Below, one piece after another: positions 61,787 to 64,000 of a stretch of 64,000 bases of DNA (position 1 is its first letter; each line of letters starts with the position of its first letter). The notes under the pieces were generated by a model. That model worked only from the letters and a program-made list of their open reading frames with translations. It searched no databases and was not told the origin of the DNA. This DNA comes from Taeniopygia guttata (Eukaryota > Chordata > Aves > Passeriformes > Estrildidae). The translations under genes and the position numbers were made by a program. Where the stretch lies: contig NC_133064.1 of assembly GCF_048771995.1 (NCBI RefSeq), positions 22,919,001 through 22,983,000 on the forward strand. The letters are read 5' to 3'.

Positions 61787-63427
61787 TTCCAAAGATCCAA
61801 AACCATCACTAGGCCACAAGAGCTGATAGCAAAGCTGATTCAGAAGGCCAGGGTGAGGCTGTGTGAATTAGCAGGGTGTGACTTTGCATGTATTCACCTT
61901 CCAGTCAGGCTTTCTGAGGAGGGAAGGAACTCTCCTGAGAGGCTGACTAAAGGGATGTTTGAGCATTTGCTCCAGAGCAGTGCCAGTCTCCAGCTATCTC
62001 TGGACAGCTATAGGGGACAAATATCAGTCCATGCCCCGTCTCACAAGTTGTTCAATGAGGAATTCCACCTGATTCCTCAAGAGAAAAGGAGCCGGAGAGC
62101 ACTCAGAACTCTCACAGTGTTCACTGATGCCTCTGGGGCTTCCCACAAGTCGGTGATGACTTGGAGAAATCCACAGACTCAGCATTGGGAAGCTGATGTT
62201 GAGCTTGTGGAGGGATCCCCCCAGGTGGCTGAACTGGCTGCAGTGGTGAGAGCTTTTGAGAGGTTTTCCGAGCCGTTCAACTTGGTGACAGACTCTGCCT
62301 ATGTGGCAGGTATAGTGTCCAGGGCGGAGCAGGCTGTGCTCAGAGAAATAGAAAATGAACATCTCTTCAGGTTACTCTCAAGGCTAATTTATTTAATCTC
62401 GCACCGAGAACATCCATTCTTTGTGATGCATGTGAGGTCACACACTGATTTGCCAGGTGAGATTGCAGAGGGGAACCGAAAAGCAGACTCCTTTGCTGCA
62501 CCAGTTGAAAAGGCAAGTCTCCCTGATGTTTTCCAGCAGGCAAAGCTGAGTCACGAGCATTACCACCAGAACGTGCCAGGTTTGATTCGACAGTTCCAGC
62601 TTACACGGAGTCAGGCCCGAGCCATTGTGACCAACTGTCCTAATTGCCAGCTCCAGGCGGTGCCATCCTTAGGCATGGGGGTAAACCCCAGAGGCCTTAG
62701 CAGCTGTGAGGTATGGCAGACAGACATCACACACATTCAGAGCTTTGGTCGCCTTGAATGCGTTCATGTAAGCGTGGACACATTCTCAGGTGCAGTGTAT
62801 GCCTCTGCCCATATAGGACAAAAGGCTGCACATGTCAAACAACACCTAGTGCAAGCATTTTCAGTATTGGGGGTGCCAAAAACGATCAAAACAGATAATG
62901 GCCCAGCGTATGTATCCAAGGAGTTCCTGGAATTTCTCCAGCAGTGGGGAGTGGAACATAAGACTGGCATTGCCCACTCCCCCACAGGTCAAGCTGTAGT
63001 CGAGCGTGCACACCAGACGCTCAAGCAGGTATTGAAAAAACAAAACAGCTCAGCTCCGTGGATGTCTCCACGAGAGAAGCTCTGTAAAGCTATGTTTACT
63101 ATCAATTTTCTGAATTGTTCATTCGAAAATATGAGTCCACCTGTTGTACGTCACTTTAACAGTGGCAAGCAGTTTAAATTGTCTCAGCATCCACCGGTCT
63201 TGATTAGGGATCCAGAAACTTGGGAAACCAAGGGTCCCTATGAACTTGTGACCTGGGGTCGTGGCTATGCGTGTGTAGCTACTCCCTCAGGCCCTCGGTG
63301 GATTCCCCAGAAGTGGGTGAAACCTTTTGTCCCCAAGAATCCAGGTCAAGCAGAAGGGGACAAGAAGCAAGTAGCTGATGCTTCAAAGAGAAGACGCCGC
63401 CGGATGGGAGAAGAAGAAAGTTCCTAG
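61787..63427 (+). pseudogene. pol: Provirus E pol: connection end, RNase H and integrase
   Basis: The segment is open for about 545 codons after the 61784 stop. RNase H has VFTDASGASH, LVTDSAYVAG and FVMHVRSHTD, with catalytic residues present. Integrase has HEHYHQN, CPNCQ (zinc domain), Asp in WQTDITHI, Asp in IKTDNGPAY, Glu in AVVERAHQTLK and the C-terminal WGRGYACVATPSG. It ends in a basic tail (KRRRRRM) at 63427. All catalytic residues are intact. It is the longest uninterrupted pol segment in the window. Confidence 0.9.
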
Positions 63428-63856
63428 GCAGGAATTCCTTCCGGCAGAAACAGAAGCTTTAACATGTTCTTAAAATGTTTGTTCTTCCCTTTTAGAGAAA
63501 ACCTACCTTCCACTCAACCCTGTGATGAACCCCATGCAAGTTGTCATCCAGCAAATGCTGAAGAGAAATGTTCAAGGGATGGGGATTCACGGGGTGGTTG
63601 ACATCTGTAGTTAGATCAATTTTGTTAGTCCTTGTTATTCTGTTCTTTGTAACCCTAGCGTTCGGGATCCTGCGTCACTTGATTTTCAAAGCTATCAAGG
63701 GTCTCATACCTTCTACCTCAGAGGTCAACCACATGGAGTTGGCTAACCTGAGGAGGCCTGATCACGCCACCAACATGGGGTGGTGGGAAACCCATACTCG
63801 GGGTTGAATTGAGCCCAGTGAATTCCTGTAACCTTGTTTAACAAATAAGGGGGAGG
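63428..63856 (+). pseudogene. env: Provirus E env remnant: leader, deletion, TM anchor
   Basis: After pol, a pyrimidine-rich tract with TTTTAG (near 63495) looks like the env splice acceptor. A short leader (MNPMQVVIQQM) is joined to MFKGWGFTGWL (63568), the end of the TM ectodomain. A strong membrane span (LLVLVILFFVTLAFGI) and a cytoplasmic tail to 63807 follow. SU and most of TM are gone. The membrane-anchor frame (79 codons) is open. The polypurine tract lies at 63843-63856. Confidence 0.8.
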
Positions 63857-64000
63857 TGTTACGGTGAGCTCCTGGACACCCTTTTGTCCCCCCTTTCCTA
63901 GGGCCTCTGTGGCTCTGATCATGATAACCCCTGAATCCTCCCTCCTGCCCCAATGGGGTTGGCGGGGAGCCAGGAGTGCCCACCCTGTCCAAAACCTATA
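63857..64000 (+). repeat. Provirus E 3' LTR (partial, window end)
   Basis: The first 144 bp match 57210-57353 without a difference by eye. The rest lies outside. Confidence 0.92.

Larger units (their letters stand above)
57210..64000 (+). mobile_element. Provirus E: ERVK-like provirus, env-deleted, 3' LTR cut by window end
   Basis: The 5' LTR is 57210-57569 (360 bp). The 3' LTR starts at 63857 after the polypurine tract AAATAAGGGGGAGG. The 144 bp of 3' LTR visible are identical to the 5' LTR by eye. In order: PBS, gag, frameshift site, pro, second frameshift site, pol, env stub. Lesions: a gag frameshift at 59377-59383, a pro stop at 60108, a pol stop at 61784 and an env deletion. It is the best-preserved element in the window. 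The 3' flank and target duplication are outside. Confidence 0.93.

Overview
This window is vertebrate repeat DNA, most likely from a bird and probably a passerine. The LTR families resemble ones I associate with songbird genomes. ERVL (class III), ERVK-like (class II) and gamma-like (class I) retroviral fragments are packed end to end and inserted into one another. I see no host gene exon, tRNA gene, rRNA gene or CRISPR array. A sex-limited W chromosome or pericentromeric heterochromatin would explain the density; this is inference.

Layout. 1-2761: ERVL pol (+) ending in the last ~88 bp of an ERVL LTR. 2762-4972 and 9131-9796: ERVL pro-RT and gag remnants (-), split by provirus A (4973-9130, -; 346-bp LTRs, 6-bp target duplication, tRNA-Phe-type PBS, no pol). 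9797-10720: two LTRs (-). 10790-14098: ERVK-like gag-pro-RT remnant (+), split by a solo LTR. 14099-16567: ERVK-like pol with an env stub (-). 16568-26010: ERVL with its 3' LTR (-), split by provirus B (18865-25836, +; identical 311-bp LTRs). 26011-27905: a probable LTR split by a 1.4-kb solo LTR. 28109-28771: an unidentified cysteine-rich reading frame (-). 28772-32575: provirus C (+), a sister of A. 32576-34700: poorly resolved LTR-like and GC-rich sequence. 34740-49045: gamma-type provirus G (-) with a tRNA-His-type PBS, interrupted by a 571-bp LTR and by provirus D (38906-47491, -, ERVK-like). 49192-50306: two LTRs. 50307-54110: nested LTRs, unassigned DNA and divergent tandem repeats. 54116-54632: solo LTR. 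54960-57209: gamma-type env remnant (-), split by a solo LTR. 57210-64000: ERVK-like provirus E (+), running off the window.

Relative ages from LTR pairs compared by eye: B shows 0 differences in 311 bp, E 0 in the 144 bp visible, C 2 in 358, A 4 in 346, and D roughly 25 in 680. The young elements are nevertheless defective. B lacks RNase H and has a broken pol. A and C lack pol but keep an open env TM region. D, E and the ERVK fragment at 14099-16567 lack env SU and keep only a TM stub. The picture suggests a community of non-autonomous elements copied in trans, with nothing in the window looking fully competent.
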